This document shows positions 51,212 through 60,617 of a stretch of DNA of 64,000 nucleotides, piece after piece. The notes under the pieces are model-generated. The model had not been told where the DNA came from, did not search any database, and saw nothing but the letters and a program-made list of their open reading frames with translations. Numbering within the stretch: the first letter of the stretch is position 1; each line of letters opens with the position of its first letter. The position numbers and the translations under genes are program-made. This DNA is from Streptomyces sp. WAC 01529 (GTDB lineage: Bacteria > Actinomycetota > Actinomycetes > Streptomycetales > Streptomycetaceae), in assembly GCF_003945545.1 (NCBI RefSeq), contig NZ_CP029617.1:6599001-6663000 (forward strand), read 5' to 3'.

Positions 51212-54124
51212 CTAGTGCCGGGCGGCCCCGTTTCCCCGGGTCACGGCGGTGGAGAAGGTGACCTCCAACCTCTGTAGCCGGGCGCGCAGCTGATGCTCCG
51301 GCAGGGCGCCGGGACCGCAGGACCCCGTGCCGATGCCCTGCTGGCCGATGTCGAGGTTGACCCAGACCGTGTCGCCCGGGGCGAGGTCGGTGCGGTGCCG
51401 GGCGGCGTCGAGCTGTTCGGTGGTCCAGCGGCGGGCGGTGAACCACGGCCTGTGGGGGGTGTCGATCCGCAGTCCGCCGATCTCCGCCCAGCGCAGGCCG
51501 GGGCGTGCGCCGTTCTCCTGCGGGCGCACATAGGGGGTCTGCATCGCGTCGACGTCCGATTCCCAGAGGCCGGTCAGCGAGGCCGCGCGGGTGTCGGGGT
51601 AGGCCTCGCCGGGCCCGCCGCCGAACCACCGCACGGGCCCGGACGCGCCGGGCAGCCCGAAGCGGATGCCGACGCGGGGCAGGGGCACGGTCCACTCACC
51701 CTCGGGCTCCACCTCCAGCGCCAGCAGCAGGCGGCTCCCGTCCGACTGCCAGCGGTACGCCACGCGCAGGCCCAGATCGGTCGCGGCGGGCGCGACCCGG
51801 GTGCGTACCACCAAGGCGTCCTCGCCCAACTCGACGCCGTCGACGCGGTGTTGCATCCGGTCGAGTCCCAGCGCGCGCCACAGGGCGGCAGGGGAGGGCT
51901 CGGGGCGCCAGGGCATGCCGTTGTCGTTGTCGGTGGGCGCCCGCCATACGTCCAGGCGCAGATCCTTGATCTCCAGGCCGTCGAGGGCCAGCAGCGTGCC
52001 GCGGGCGTCGAAGACGGCGGGACCGAGCACGATCCGCCCCCCGTCGCGCACCGGCGCCGTGCCGCTCACCGTGGCCCGGCTCGTGCCGCTCTCGTCGACG
52101 AGCTGGGCCCACGCCACCACATGGCCGCGCTCCGCCCACGCCGTGTCCCGCGCGAGCACCGCCCGCACCGTCCACTGGGTCTCCCCGCCGGGGTCGCGCC
52201 CCGGCGCCGGCGGCAGTCTCACCTCGGCGCGCTCGCCGGGGCCGGTCGCGGGCACCGCCAGGGTGCCGTCGGCGACGCGCACGCCGTCCCGCTCGTAGGA
52301 CCAGGTGAAGGAGAGGTGGTCCAGCGTCGCGAAGTCGTACAGATTGGTGATCCGCAGGGTCCCCCCGCGGCCGTCGCCCTCGATGCGGACCGGCTCGATC
52401 ACCTTCTTGTACTCGACGAGGCCGGGGGACGGCGTCCGGTCGGGGAGGACCAGCCCGTCGCAGACGAAGTTGCCGTCGTGCGGCTCCTCGCCGAAGTCGC
52501 CGCCGTAGGCGTACTCGTACGAGGGGTGCGCGAGGCCGTGGTCGATCCACTCCCAGATGAAGCCGCCCTGGATCCGCTCGTACGTCTCGAAGAGCCGCTG
52601 GTACTCGCTGAGTCCGCCCGGGCCGTTGCCCATGGCGTGCCCGTACTCGCAGAGGATGAAGGGGAGTTGGCGCCGCCTCTCGGGTCCCTCGTCCGCGCCG
52701 CGGCCGATGCGCTCGACCTCGGCGTGGTCGGCGTACATCCGCGCGTACATGTCGGTGTCCGCACACGAGCCGTCGCCCTCGTAGTGCAGGAGGCGACTGT
52801 CGTCGCGGGCCCGGATCCACTCGGCCATGGCGGTCAGGCCGCGGCCCGTGCCGCATTCGTTGCCCAGCGACCAGACGACGACCGAGGGGTGGTTCTTGTC
52901 GCGCTCGACCATGCGGGCCGCGCGGTCCAGGAGGGCGGGCGTCCAGCGGTCGTCGTCGACGGGGTTGCCGCGCCAGCCGATCGCCTGGAAGCCGTGTGTC
53001 TCCAGGTCGCACTCGTCGATGACCCACAGGCCCAGCTCGTCGCAGAGGTCGAGGAAGGCGGGGTGGGGCGGATAGTGGCTGGTGCGGACGGCGTTGATGT
53101 TGTGCCGCTTCATCAGCAGGATGTCCGCGCGCATGGTGGCGAGGTCGAGGGCGCGGCCCGTCCGCGGGTGGAACTCGTGGCGGTTGACGCCGCGGAAGAG
53201 GAGCGGGCGGCCGTTGACCTTGATGAGCCCGTTCTCGACGGCGACCGTGCGGAAGCCGATCCGCAGCGGGATCCGCTCGCCCGCCGTGGCAAGGACCCCG
53301 TCGTAGAGCCTCGGTGTCTCGGCGGTCCACGGCTCGACGGGCACCGAGACCGCCTCGCCCGTCGCCACGTCGATGCCCAACTCGCCGACGGTGACGCGCC
53401 CTTGGACGTCCGCGTCGACCCGCAGCGTGCCGGTTCCCGCGTGAGGGTCGTACGACGCGTGCACGAAGTGGTCGCCCGCGCAGCCCTCGGGCCGGTGCAG
53501 CAGCGTCACGTCGCGGAAGATGCCCGGCAGCCACCACTGGTCCTGGTCCTCCAGATACGACCCGGAGGACCACTGGTGGACGCGGACCGCGAGGACGTTG
53601 CCCTCGGGGCGCAGCAGCGGGCCGACATCGAACTCGTGGGGGAGCCGGGAGCCCTTGAAGTCGCCGAGTTCCGTGCCGTTGAGCCAGACGCGGGCGCAGG
53701 ACTCGACGCCGTCGAAGCGGAGCAGGGCGGTGCCGGACGCGGGCCAGTCGGCGGGCAGGTCGAAGGTGCGCAGGTGGTCGCCCGTGGGGTTGTCGGTCGG
53801 CACGCGCGGCGGGTCCACCGGGAACGGGTAGAGCTGATTTGTGTAGTGCGGGGAGCCGTGCCCCTGGAGCACCCAGTGGCCGGGGACCGCGATCTCGTCC
53901 CAGGTGGCGCCGTCATGGCCCAGAGTGGCGAACGCCTCGTCCTCGGCGTCGGCGGTGGGGGAGAGGCGGAAGCGCCAGGTGCCGTTGAGGGAGAGGGCGG
54001 CGGCGTCCGATGCCGCGTACCAGGCGCGGGGCGGGAGGGCGCCGGTGCCGGGGCCGAAGTCCTCGTGGTGGCGGAGATCCATGCCGTGATCCGTACGGAG
54101 ATCCATGTGATCCATGCGTTCCAT
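51212..54124 (-). CDS. lacZ: Beta-galactosidase, GH2 family
   Basis: This 970-residue enzyme matches LacZ-type GH2 beta-galactosidases. Sugar-binding and jelly-roll domains come first (LNGTWRFRLSP, GHWVLQGHGSPHYTNQLYPF split), then the barrel with acid/base Glu423 (SLGNECGTG) and nucleophile Glu493 (ILCEYGHAMGNG), then the C-terminal domain 5 (VRWFGGGPGEAYPDTRAAS). No secretion signal is seen, so it is cytoplasmic. No lactose transporter or repressor is next to it. The ATG at 54124 is uncertain; in-frame ATGs at 54106 and 54082 follow closely. Confidence 0.93.
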   Translation of the reverse strand: MERMDHMDLRTDHGMDLRHHEDFGPGTGALPPRAWYAASDAAALSLNGTWRFRLSPTADAEDEAFATLGHDGATWDEIAVPGHWVLQGHGSPHYTNQLYPFPVDPPRVPTDNPTGDHLRTFDLPADWPASGTALLRFDGVESCARVWLNGTELGDFKGSRLPHEFDVGPLLRPEGNVLAVRVHQWSSGSYLEDQDQWWLPGIFRDVTLLHRPEGCAGDHFVHASYDPHAGTGTLRVDADVQGRVTVGELGIDVATGEAVSVPVEPWTAETPRLYDGVLATAGERIPLRIGFRTVAVENGLIKVNGRPLLFRGVNRHEFHPRTGRALDLATMRADILLMKRHNINAVRTSHYPPHPAFLDLCDELGLWVIDECDLETHGFQAIGWRGNPVDDDRWTPALLDRAARMVERDKNHPSVVVWSLGNECGTGRGLTAMAEWIRARDDSRLLHYEGDGSCADTDMYARMYADHAEVERIGRGADEGPERRRQLPFILCEYGHAMGNGPGGLSEYQRLFETYERIQGGFIWEWIDHGLAHPSYEYAYGGDFGEEPHDGNFVCDGLVLPDRTPSPGLVEYKKVIEPVRIEGDGRGGTLRITNLYDFATLDHLSFTWSYERDGVRVADGTLAVPATGPGERAEVRLPPAPGRDPGGETQWTVRAVLARDTAWAERGHVVAWAQLVDESGTSRATVSGTAPVRDGGRIVLGPAVFDARGTLLALDGLEIKDLRLDVWRAPTDNDNGMPWRPEPSPAALWRALGLDRMQHRVDGVELGEDALVVRTRVAPAATDLGLRVAYRWQSDGSRLLLALEVEPEGEWTVPLPRVGIRFGLPGASGPVRWFGGGPGEAYPDTRAASLTGLWESDVDAMQTPYVRPQENGARPGLRWAEIGGLRIDTPHRPWFTARRWTTEQLDAARHRTDLAPGDTVWVNLDIGQQGIGTGSCGPGALPEHQLRARLQRLEVTFSTAVTRGNGAARH

Positions 54125-54300
54125 CAGACCGTGCCGGGGCGGCGGCTCACAATTGTTTCGGAGCGGGAGTTGATGGACTCTTCGGGCAGGGCTTGGACGG
54201 GTGCGAGCCCGACTGCGAATACCGTAGGCCAGTGGATCCGGAGAGACGAAATCCGTCGAACCATGGCAACCGCACGGCGATATCGGTAACTTGTCGCCGT
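54125..54300. promoter_or_regulatory. Divergent region of the lacZ and flavoprotein genes
   Basis: Before the flavoprotein gene, TAACTT lies six bases before its GTG start, consistent with leaderless transcription, which is common in actinobacteria. No further operator is obvious. Confidence 0.35.
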
Positions 54301-54993
54301 GTGAACAGACGCCCTCAGCCCTCAGCGCTGCCCCCGGAACTGCCCGTGACCGACCGCACCCGCCACCGCCGCCTGCGCGAACAGGGCAGCCTGGAGCGCG
54401 CCGACCTGGAAGCGATCCTGGACGCGGGCTTCGTCTGCCACCTCGGTGTCGTCGTCGACGGCCACCCGATGGTCGTACCCACCGTCTACGGCCGTGACGA
54501 CACCGAGCTGTTCCTGCACGGTTCCGTCGCCAGCCGCAGCCTCGCCGCCGACCCCGGGGCCCCGGTCTGCGTCACCGTCACCCACGTCGACGGCCTGATC
54601 CTGGCCCGCTCGGTGTTCGCACACGGCGTCAACTACCGCAGCGCGATGATCCACGGCGTTCCGCGCAAGGTGACCGACCCGGAGGAGAAGCTGCGCGGCC
54701 TGCGCCTGCTCACCGAGCACGCCACGCCCGGCCAATGGGAGTACGCCCGCCGCCCGAGCCGCAAGGAACTCGCCGCCACCACCCTGCTCGCCCTCTCCCT
54801 GGCCGAGGCCTCCGTCAAGGTGGCCGTCGGGCCCCCGGACGACGGCGAGGGCCCGGACGCCAAACTCGGCGTGTGGGCGGGCAACCTCCCGCTGACCGCC
54901 ACCTGGGGCGAGCCCGTCGCCGACCCACTGCTGCCCGCCGGCATCGAACCGCCGCCGCACATAGCGGGGCGCGGCGGCACGCGGCACGGATAG
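54301..54993 (+). CDS. Pyridoxamine 5'-phosphate oxidase-fold protein
   Basis: This 230-residue protein has a split-barrel flavin fold: LERADLEAILDAGFVCHLGVVVDGHPMVVPTVYGRDD is the typical opening (here quoted in pieces as LEAILDAGFV and HPMVVPTVYG), and ARSVFAHGVNYRSAMIHG is the second strand block. Members reduce nitro groups or bind FMN or F420; a NimA-like role is possible but not shown. It starts with GTG at 54301 without a ribosome binding site and is probably leaderless. Confidence 0.85.
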   Translation: MNRRPQPSALPPELPVTDRTRHRRLREQGSLERADLEAILDAGFVCHLGVVVDGHPMVVPTVYGRDDTELFLHGSVASRSLAADPGAPVCVTVTHVDGLILARSVFAHGVNYRSAMIHGVPRKVTDPEEKLRGLRLLTEHATPGQWEYARRPSRKELAATTLLALSLAEASVKVAVGPPDDGEGPDAKLGVWAGNLPLTATWGEPVADPLLPAGIEPPPHIAGRGGTRHG

Positions 54994-55066
54994 ACGGATG
55001 GGTGGGCGCGGCGGCACGCGGCACGCGGCACGGCTGGGCGGCGCGAGGCGAGCCGAGAGCGAGGGC

Positions 55067-56356
55067 TCAGGGCAGCTTCGGGGCCCCGCAGCCGTGTGCC
55101 TTCGCCGAGCGCCGCGCGAACTCCTTCAGCGCGGCCCGCTCGTACGCCAGGTCGGCCGGGGAGGCCTTCGCGGCGCGGCGACCGTCTCCGCCGCCCGTTG
55201 TCCCGCCCTTCGCCCCGCCCGTCTCCACGGTGAACAGCGCGGGCCCGCCGCCGTCATGGCACGCCGCGCTCGCCCAGTGGCCGCCGCCCGGCCGTCCGCC
55301 CGCCGGAGTCTCGCCGGGCACGGGCTCATCGGAGTACCGGCCCTGGGTCTCCTGTCGCAGCAGCCGCTCGGTCACCGCGTACGGCCCGTAGTAGGCGACC
55401 AGCCGGTAGCGCCGCGCCTCGCTGCCCGAGCCGGGGTCCGCGCCTGTGATCGGCGTGCCGACCCGGCCGCCCGCGAGCACGCACACCTCGACGGGGCCGC
55501 CCGGCATACGGCTCTCCCACGCCCGGGACACCCGCGAGCCCCGCCCGGGGAGCCCGCGGCAGGACCCGGACGCGTCGGCGAGCGGCACGTCCTCGTCGAC
55601 GTTGACCGGCAGCGGCACGGTAGGCGGGGGCTTGCCGAGCCGGGCGCCGCAGCCCCACGTCCCCGACGCCTTCGCGGCCGTCCCGGTGGCGATCCGCGCG
55701 AAGGCGGTCCGGCGGCGCGGGTCATCGAGGGTGATGTCCTCCTCTTTCACGTCGACGGTGACGAGCAGGCCGCCACGGCCGCGGGCGCAGTCCAGGAGCA
55801 CCGTCGCGGTCGCCGACTCCGCGTCCGCCGGACCCGTGAAGGTCTCGCCGGTCGTGAACAGGCCCTGCCAGCCGCCGCCGAGCGCGGCGGGCGGCAGCTC
55901 GGCGGAGACCGCCGGGTACAGGGCGCCGAAGCCTCGCGGGACCTCGACCTCGCGGTCCTCGGCCGTGCTGTTCGCCCGCCGCTCCGGGAGCCTCTGCACG
56001 GTCACCTCGACGGAGGCGTCGTGCGTCGGACGACCGGCGCCGTGCTCGGTCTCGCGCCGGACGGTGCACGTCACCTGGCGCGTATCGCCCTTGCTGCCGT
56101 ACGAGTCCGTGTCGCCCGTCCGCACCTCCGCCCGGCCGGGCCCGCGTTCGAACGGCCCCTCGCCGAGGACGGCCCGCACCTCGGCCGCAGGCAGTACGCC
56201 CCCGCACGCCTCGTCGATCACCTGCCGCGCCGCGCGGCGCTCGTGCGGGCCGCCCCACTAGTAGTAACCGCCCGCGATCAGGGCCAGGGCGACGAGCGCC
56301 CCGCAGGCCGTGAGCACCCCGCGCCCCGCCTTTGTCCCCCACGTCAGCCGCGCCAC
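55067..56356 (-). pseudogene. Membrane-anchored protein interrupted by an in-frame TAG
   Basis: This reading frame starts at GTG 56356 (VARLTWGTKAGRG), has a transmembrane helix (VLTACGALVALALIAGGYY), and then hits TAG at 56258-56260. The same frame continues as WGGPHERRAARQVIDEACGGVLP and onward to 55067, about 396 residues of soluble sequence. The paralog directly upstream keeps the same layout of helix, short linker and ACxGxLP, so the two pieces look like one protein cut by a nonsense codon. The only downstream start (GTG 56221) has no ribosome binding site and would lose the anchor. The soluble part resembles the paralog in LLVTVDV and WGCGAR. Function unknown. It overlaps the paralog's 3' end by 13 bases. 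Confidence 0.7.
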
Positions 56357-57651
56357 TCCTGCACCTCTCCCATGATCTCCGTGTCCCGGCAGTGCGTGCG
56401 CTTCGGCCAGCCGTGGGGCGCCGCGAGGTAGCGGTCGAGCAGGGCGCGCGCCTGCCGCGAGAGCCGCCGCCGCTCGTTCGGTTCGAGCACGCCGTCGTCG
56501 TCTGTGCCGTCGCCCGTGCCGTCGTCCGGGCCGAGTTCGGGGGTGACCGTGACGCGGTGGTACGTCGGTCCCGCGTCGCACTCCGACCGGGCCCACAGGG
56601 CGAGCAGCGGATCGTCGCCGGACCGCGAGATCCTGACGGGCTTCCCGGCGTCGAGCCGACCGTCGGAGCCGGAGCCGGAGCCGGAGCCGGAGTCAGGGCC
56701 GGGGTCGGGTTCGGGGACGTGATCGCTGCCCCGATGGCTGTCGTACGCGCCGCCCGCGAGCACCCCCGACCAGCTCTCCGCGCCCGCCGCCTTGATCGCC
56801 GGCTCGTCGGCCGACCCGGCGGAGTCGTCCCACCGGGCGCCGCACGCACCGGCGCGCCTGCTGAACACCGACGCGCCGCGGTCGGGCTTCCAGTCGCCGG
56901 GCGCGAACCGCAGCGCCTCGGCAGAGAGCCAGTCGCACAGCTTCGACGCCTCGGCGGGGGCGCCGCCGCCGGACGCGGCCTTCAAGGGCTCGCTGCCGCA
57001 GCCCTGCTTCTTCGCCACCCAGTCGGCGACCCGCACCGCCGTGCGGGACGCGAGGAGGCGGTCCTCCTTGGGGACGTCGTACTCGTCGGCCGTCGACGGC
57101 AGGTCCACCGTGACGAGCAGGTCCCGGGTGGGGCGGACCCGGCCGGTCAGGCCCTTGGGGCAGTCGGCGAGCAGGGAGGCCGTCACCGTGCTCCCCTCCA
57201 GCCGGTCGCCGTCGACCGTGACGGCACCGAGCGCGCTGTCCGGCAGCGGCACTCCGAAGCCGACGTCCAGCGCGGGCGGGGAGGTGCGGGTGAGCACGGC
57301 CTCGGCCCGCACCCGCGCCTGCGCGTCGGGCTCCCAGGCGTCACCGCCGCCGCCCCACGACAGCGTGCAGTCGAGCAGCGCGCGGCTCTCCTGGCGGGGC
57401 CGCAGCATCGTGCCGAACTCGGCGAGTACGCCCGGCTCGTCGTCCGGCACGAAGGCGCCGAGCGCGTCGGGGAGCAGGCCCGCGCAGGCCCGCGCCAGCT
57501 GCCTCTGGTTGGCCGCGAGCCGTTCCTCGCGCTCCTCGGACCTCGATACGACGACCCAGGTCACGGACGAGACGGTCACCGCCAGGGTCACCAGACAGGC
57601 CACGAGCCATATGTGCCGTCGCGCGACGAGTACCGCGCCCACCCGGGGCAT
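56344..57651 (-). CDS. Membrane-anchored protein of unknown function
   Basis: This 435-residue protein has one transmembrane helix (about 14-36), then an external domain with several conserved Cys pairs (ARACAGLLP, LLDCTLSWG, KKQGCGSEP, SKLCDWLSA, RAGACGARW), a low-complexity Pro/Asp/Ser/Gly stretch encoded by a GGAGCC repeat (56665-56692), and an acidic C-terminus. No known domain is recognised. It is a paralog of the interrupted gene directly downstream and is coupled to it through a 13-base overlap. It may act at the envelope. The ATG at 57651 is preceded by GGGAAGGGGGG. Confidence 0.65.
   Translation of the reverse strand: MPRVGAVLVARRHIWLVACLVTLAVTVSSVTWVVVSRSEEREERLAANQRQLARACAGLLPDALGAFVPDDEPGVLAEFGTMLRPRQESRALLDCTLSWGGGGDAWEPDAQARVRAEAVLTRTSPPALDVGFGVPLPDSALGAVTVDGDRLEGSTVTASLLADCPKGLTGRVRPTRDLLVTVDLPSTADEYDVPKEDRLLASRTAVRVADWVAKKQGCGSEPLKAASGGGAPAEASKLCDWLSAEALRFAPGDWKPDRGASVFSRRAGACGARWDDSAGSADEPAIKAAGAESWSGVLAGGAYDSHRGSDHVPEPDPGPDSGSGSGSGSDGRLDAGKPVRISRSGDDPLLALWARSECDAGPTYHRVTVTPELGPDDGTGDGTDDDGVLEPNERRRLSRQARALLDRYLAAPHGWPKRTHCRDTEIMGEVQEWRG
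56665..56692. repeat. GGAGCC hexamer repeat
   Basis: Four perfect GGAGCC units and one variant lie in tandem in the coding region of the paralog at 56344-57651 and encode its SGSGSGSG stretch on the minus strand. The run is a plausible site for slippage. Confidence 0.6.
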
Positions 57652-57827
57652 GACGCCCCCCTTCCCCCGCGAACCGCAAGACCCGACCCGACTCGACCCG
57701 CGTCAAGATCAGAGGGGACGGTATCAACCCCGGTCGGCGCGTCGGCGCGCGGACCCTTGTCCGCCGTGGAGGCATCTGCTTGACTCCGCCCGCCTGGACG
57801 CCACGTACGCCGCCGGTGGAGGCCGCC

Positions 57828-60407
57828 ATGGAGATCACCCGCAGACGCCTGCTGTCCGCCCTGTCGGCCGCCGGACTTCTGGCGGCGATCCCGGCGGGCC
57901 GCGTGGACGCCGCCGCGGCGGCCGAGGGCCGTGCCCGGCTGCTCGCCAACACCGTGGCGGTCTTCGCCGGAACCGCCGCCTCCAACGCCCGCCCCGAGAC
58001 GGCCGCGAAGCTCGCCGCCATCGAGCGGACCGCGCGGGCGAACCTGAAGGCCATGGACGAGGCGGGCGAGGGCGAGCTCTTCGCCGGCCTGCCGCTCGGC
58101 ACCGACGACGCGAACCTGAACACCACCTACCGCCGCCTGTACGAGACCGCCCTCGCCACCCGCGCCCCCGGCTCCGGGACGCACGGCGACACCGCCGTCG
58201 AGCGCCGGGTGATCGACGGCCTGGTGTGGCTGCACGAGCGCTACTACGGCGACCAGGCCAAGGGCTACTACGGCAACTGGTTCCACTGGGAGATCGGCAT
58301 CTCCCAGAGCGTCAGCAAGACCCTGGCGCTGCTCGCGGACGAGGTGGCCTCCTACCGCCCGGAGCTGGTCCGCACCTACGTCACCTCCATGGACGCCTAT
58401 CTGCGCAACGGCACCGACGGCGACGTGAACCTCGACTCCCGCTTCCACACCGGCGCCAACCTCGCCGACATCACCACGAACCGCGTCCTCCAAGGCGCCC
58501 TGCTCGGCGAGGGCGGCGAGGCCCGCATCCGCAAGGCGCTCACCGACCAGCTGACGGTCTTCCTCACCATCGACCCCTACCGGCTGCGGCACGGTGTGAC
58601 GGACGGCCACTACGCGGACGGCTCGTTCATCCAGCACGCCTCCGTCGCGTACACGGGTTCGTACGGCAAAGGCCTGCTCACCCGCGTCGTGCAGACCCTC
58701 AAGATCCTGGACGGCACGGGCTTCGCGCACGGCGGGGAGCTGGTGCCGACCGTGTACGGCTGGGTGAAGGACGGTTTCGCCCCGCTGATCTTCGAGGGCT
58801 GGATGATGGAGGTCGTCAAGGGCCGGGCGGTGGCGCGCCCGGACTCCGGGTACGCCGACGTGGCGGTGGTCGTGGAGGCCGCCGTCGACCTCTCCTCGCT
58901 CGCGGCCGCCGCCGAGGCCACCGCCCTCAAGAGCTACGTCAAGCACATCAGGGCCACCTCGCGCACCGCCCTCGACCCGGCCCGCTTCGTCTCCCCGGTC
59001 AGCGTCGCGCGCTACGCCGACATCGTCGGCGACGCGTCCGTGCCACCCGCCGACCTCAACCCCGCCGAGCGCAGCGTCGCCTTCAACGCCATGGACAAGA
59101 CCGTGCACCGCAGGCCCGGTTACGCCTTCGCCCTCGCGCGAAGCTCCGACCGGATCAGCAAGTACGAGTACATGAACGGCGAGAACCTCATGCCGTGGTT
59201 CCAGGGCGACGGCGCGTACTACCTCTACCTCTCCGGCCAGGACCAGACGGGGGCATACGGCGTCGACTACTACACGACGGTCTCGCCCTACGGTCTCGCG
59301 GGCGTCACGGCCCCGGTCGAACAGCGGCGCTCCGTACCGGAGTTGTACGGCAAGGCGTACTACGACAACCCAGGCCACCCCCTGCACTTCACCTCGTCGT
59401 CCGAGTCGCAGAACAAGTACGTCTACTTCCCGCGCGGCACCAACAGCCACTCCGGGGGCGCGGTCCTCGGGGCGTACGGCGCCGCGGCGATGGTGCAGTC
59501 CAGCGACGCGGCCCACCGCGACCGGGCCCTGCTCCCCGACGACTTCGTGGTGTACCGGAACGCGACGGCCACCAAGTCGTGGTTCCTTCTCGACGACGAG
59601 ATCGTGGTGCTCGCCGCCGGGGTCGGCGACGCGGCGGGGCGAGCCGTGACCACGACCGTCGACGCCCGCACAGCGGCCCCCGACGACCGGATCTCGCTCA
59701 CGGGCATGCGCCGCGACGGCCGGTCCTGGACCGGCCCCGGCGTCGCCGACCTGCGCTGGCTGCTCTATGCCAACACCACGCAGGACACCGCGGTCGGCTA
59801 CCTCTTCCTCGACACGCCACCGGTCCGGGTCGCCCTCGACCGGGTCACCCGCAGCCGCCCGGTGGTGCGCACCGCCAACTCCGATACGCCGGTGACGCGT
59901 TCGGTCCTCGGCGTGAGCGTCGACCAAGCTGCCGGAGCCCGACCGGCGCGCCTGGCCTACGCGTTGGTGCCGAACGCCACCGAGGAGCGGCTGCGTGCCC
60001 ACCGCCACGGCCCGCTCAAGGTGCTCGGCAACTCCCCGCGCCACCAAGCGATTTCACACGACGGCCTCGGTCTGACGGCCGCCAACACCTTCACGCGGGG
60101 ACAGCACGAGATCGCCGGACTGCGCGTCGAGGGCCCCGCCTCGGTCATCGTGCGCCGCCAGGGACGCCACGGCGAGGACAATGGCGGGGCCCATAGCGTG
60201 CTCCGCGGCGGGGCGACGACCGCCGTGGCCGTGTCCGACCCGACCATGGGCCGGGACCGGATCACGGTCCTGCTCCGCGGCCGCCGCCTCCAGAAGGTCA
60301 CGGCGGACCCCGGCGTACGGGTGAGCCGGGCGCCCGGCGGCGCGCGCATCGACGTGGACACGCATCACGCGTACGGCAGGAGCTTCACCGTCACGCTACG
60401 AGGGTGA
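57828..60407 (+). CDS. Polysaccharide lyase family 8 (hyaluronate/chondroitin/xanthan lyase), Tat-exported
   Basis: This 859-residue enzyme is exported by the Tat route (ITRRRLLSALS with the twin Arg, cleavage near GRVDA). The helical toroid carries the catalytic site: Asn211 (TGANLADIT), His270 (DGSFIQHASV) and Tyr279 (YTGSYG), the trio of PL8 lyases. The beta-sandwich domains follow. It would depolymerise uronic-acid-containing polysaccharides by beta-elimination outside the cell; the exact polymer is unknown. The ATG at 57828 follows GGAGG. Its 3' end overlaps the ferredoxin gene by 12 bases on the opposite strand. Confidence 0.93.
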   Translation: MEITRRRLLSALSAAGLLAAIPAGRVDAAAAAEGRARLLANTVAVFAGTAASNARPETAAKLAAIERTARANLKAMDEAGEGELFAGLPLGTDDANLNTTYRRLYETALATRAPGSGTHGDTAVERRVIDGLVWLHERYYGDQAKGYYGNWFHWEIGISQSVSKTLALLADEVASYRPELVRTYVTSMDAYLRNGTDGDVNLDSRFHTGANLADITTNRVLQGALLGEGGEARIRKALTDQLTVFLTIDPYRLRHGVTDGHYADGSFIQHASVAYTGSYGKGLLTRVVQTLKILDGTGFAHGGELVPTVYGWVKDGFAPLIFEGWMMEVVKGRAVARPDSGYADVAVVVEAAVDLSSLAAAAEATALKSYVKHIRATSRTALDPARFVSPVSVARYADIVGDASVPPADLNPAERSVAFNAMDKTVHRRPGYAFALARSSDRISKYEYMNGENLMPWFQGDGAYYLYLSGQDQTGAYGVDYYTTVSPYGLAGVTAPVEQRRSVPELYGKAYYDNPGHPLHFTSSSESQNKYVYFPRGTNSHSGGAVLGAYGAAAMVQSSDAAHRDRALLPDDFVVYRNATATKSWFLLDDEIVVLAAGVGDAAGRAVTTTVDARTAAPDDRISLTGMRRDGRSWTGPGVADLRWLLYANTTQDTAVGYLFLDTPPVRVALDRVTRSRPVVRTANSDTPVTRSVLGVSVDQAAGARPARLAYALVPNATEERLRAHRHGPLKVLGNSPRHQAISHDGLGLTAANTFTRGQHEIAGLRVEGPASVIVRRQGRHGEDNGGAHSVLRGGATTAVAVSDPTMGRDRITVLLRGRRLQKVTADPGVRVSRAPGGARIDVDTHHAYGRSFTVTLRG

Positions 60408-60608
60408 CCCGGCGCTGATGGCCTGTACCGGGCACGCCCGCACGGCCTCGCGCACCATCGGGTCGCCACCGCCGTCCTCCTGGCCCGGCAGTATCTGGCT
60501 GAAGCCGTCGTCGTCCTGGGTGAAGACGCCCGGCGCGGTCAGCGCGCACATGCCCGCTCCCACGCAGCGGTCCGTGTCGACGCGGATCACATCGCTTCCC
60601 TTCGTCAT
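60396..60608 (-). CDS. 3Fe-4S ferredoxin, P450 partner
   Basis: This 70-residue ferredoxin has the cysteine pattern C-x2-A/G-x2-C ... C-P (CVGAGMCAL and ACPVQA), where the middle Cys is replaced by Ala or Gly, typical of the [3Fe-4S] ferredoxins that deliver electrons to bacterial P450s. The ATG at 60608 has AGGAG upstream; the ATG at 60614 is rejected. It lies nine bases after the P450 stop, so they are translated from one mRNA and form a redox pair. Confidence 0.93.
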   Translation of the reverse strand: MTKGSDVIRVDTDRCVGAGMCALTAPGVFTQDDDGFSQILPGQEDGGGDPMVREAVRACPVQAISAGSPS

Positions 60609-60617
60609 CGTCAACTC

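Noticed and set aside
51293..54289. Long plus-strand ORF of 998 residues
   Set aside because: It is opposite the GH2 beta-galactosidase, which carries both catalytic glutamates.
57588..60047. Long minus-strand ORF of 819 residues
   Set aside because: It is opposite the PL8 lyase with its Tat signal and catalytic residues; composition is shadow-like.
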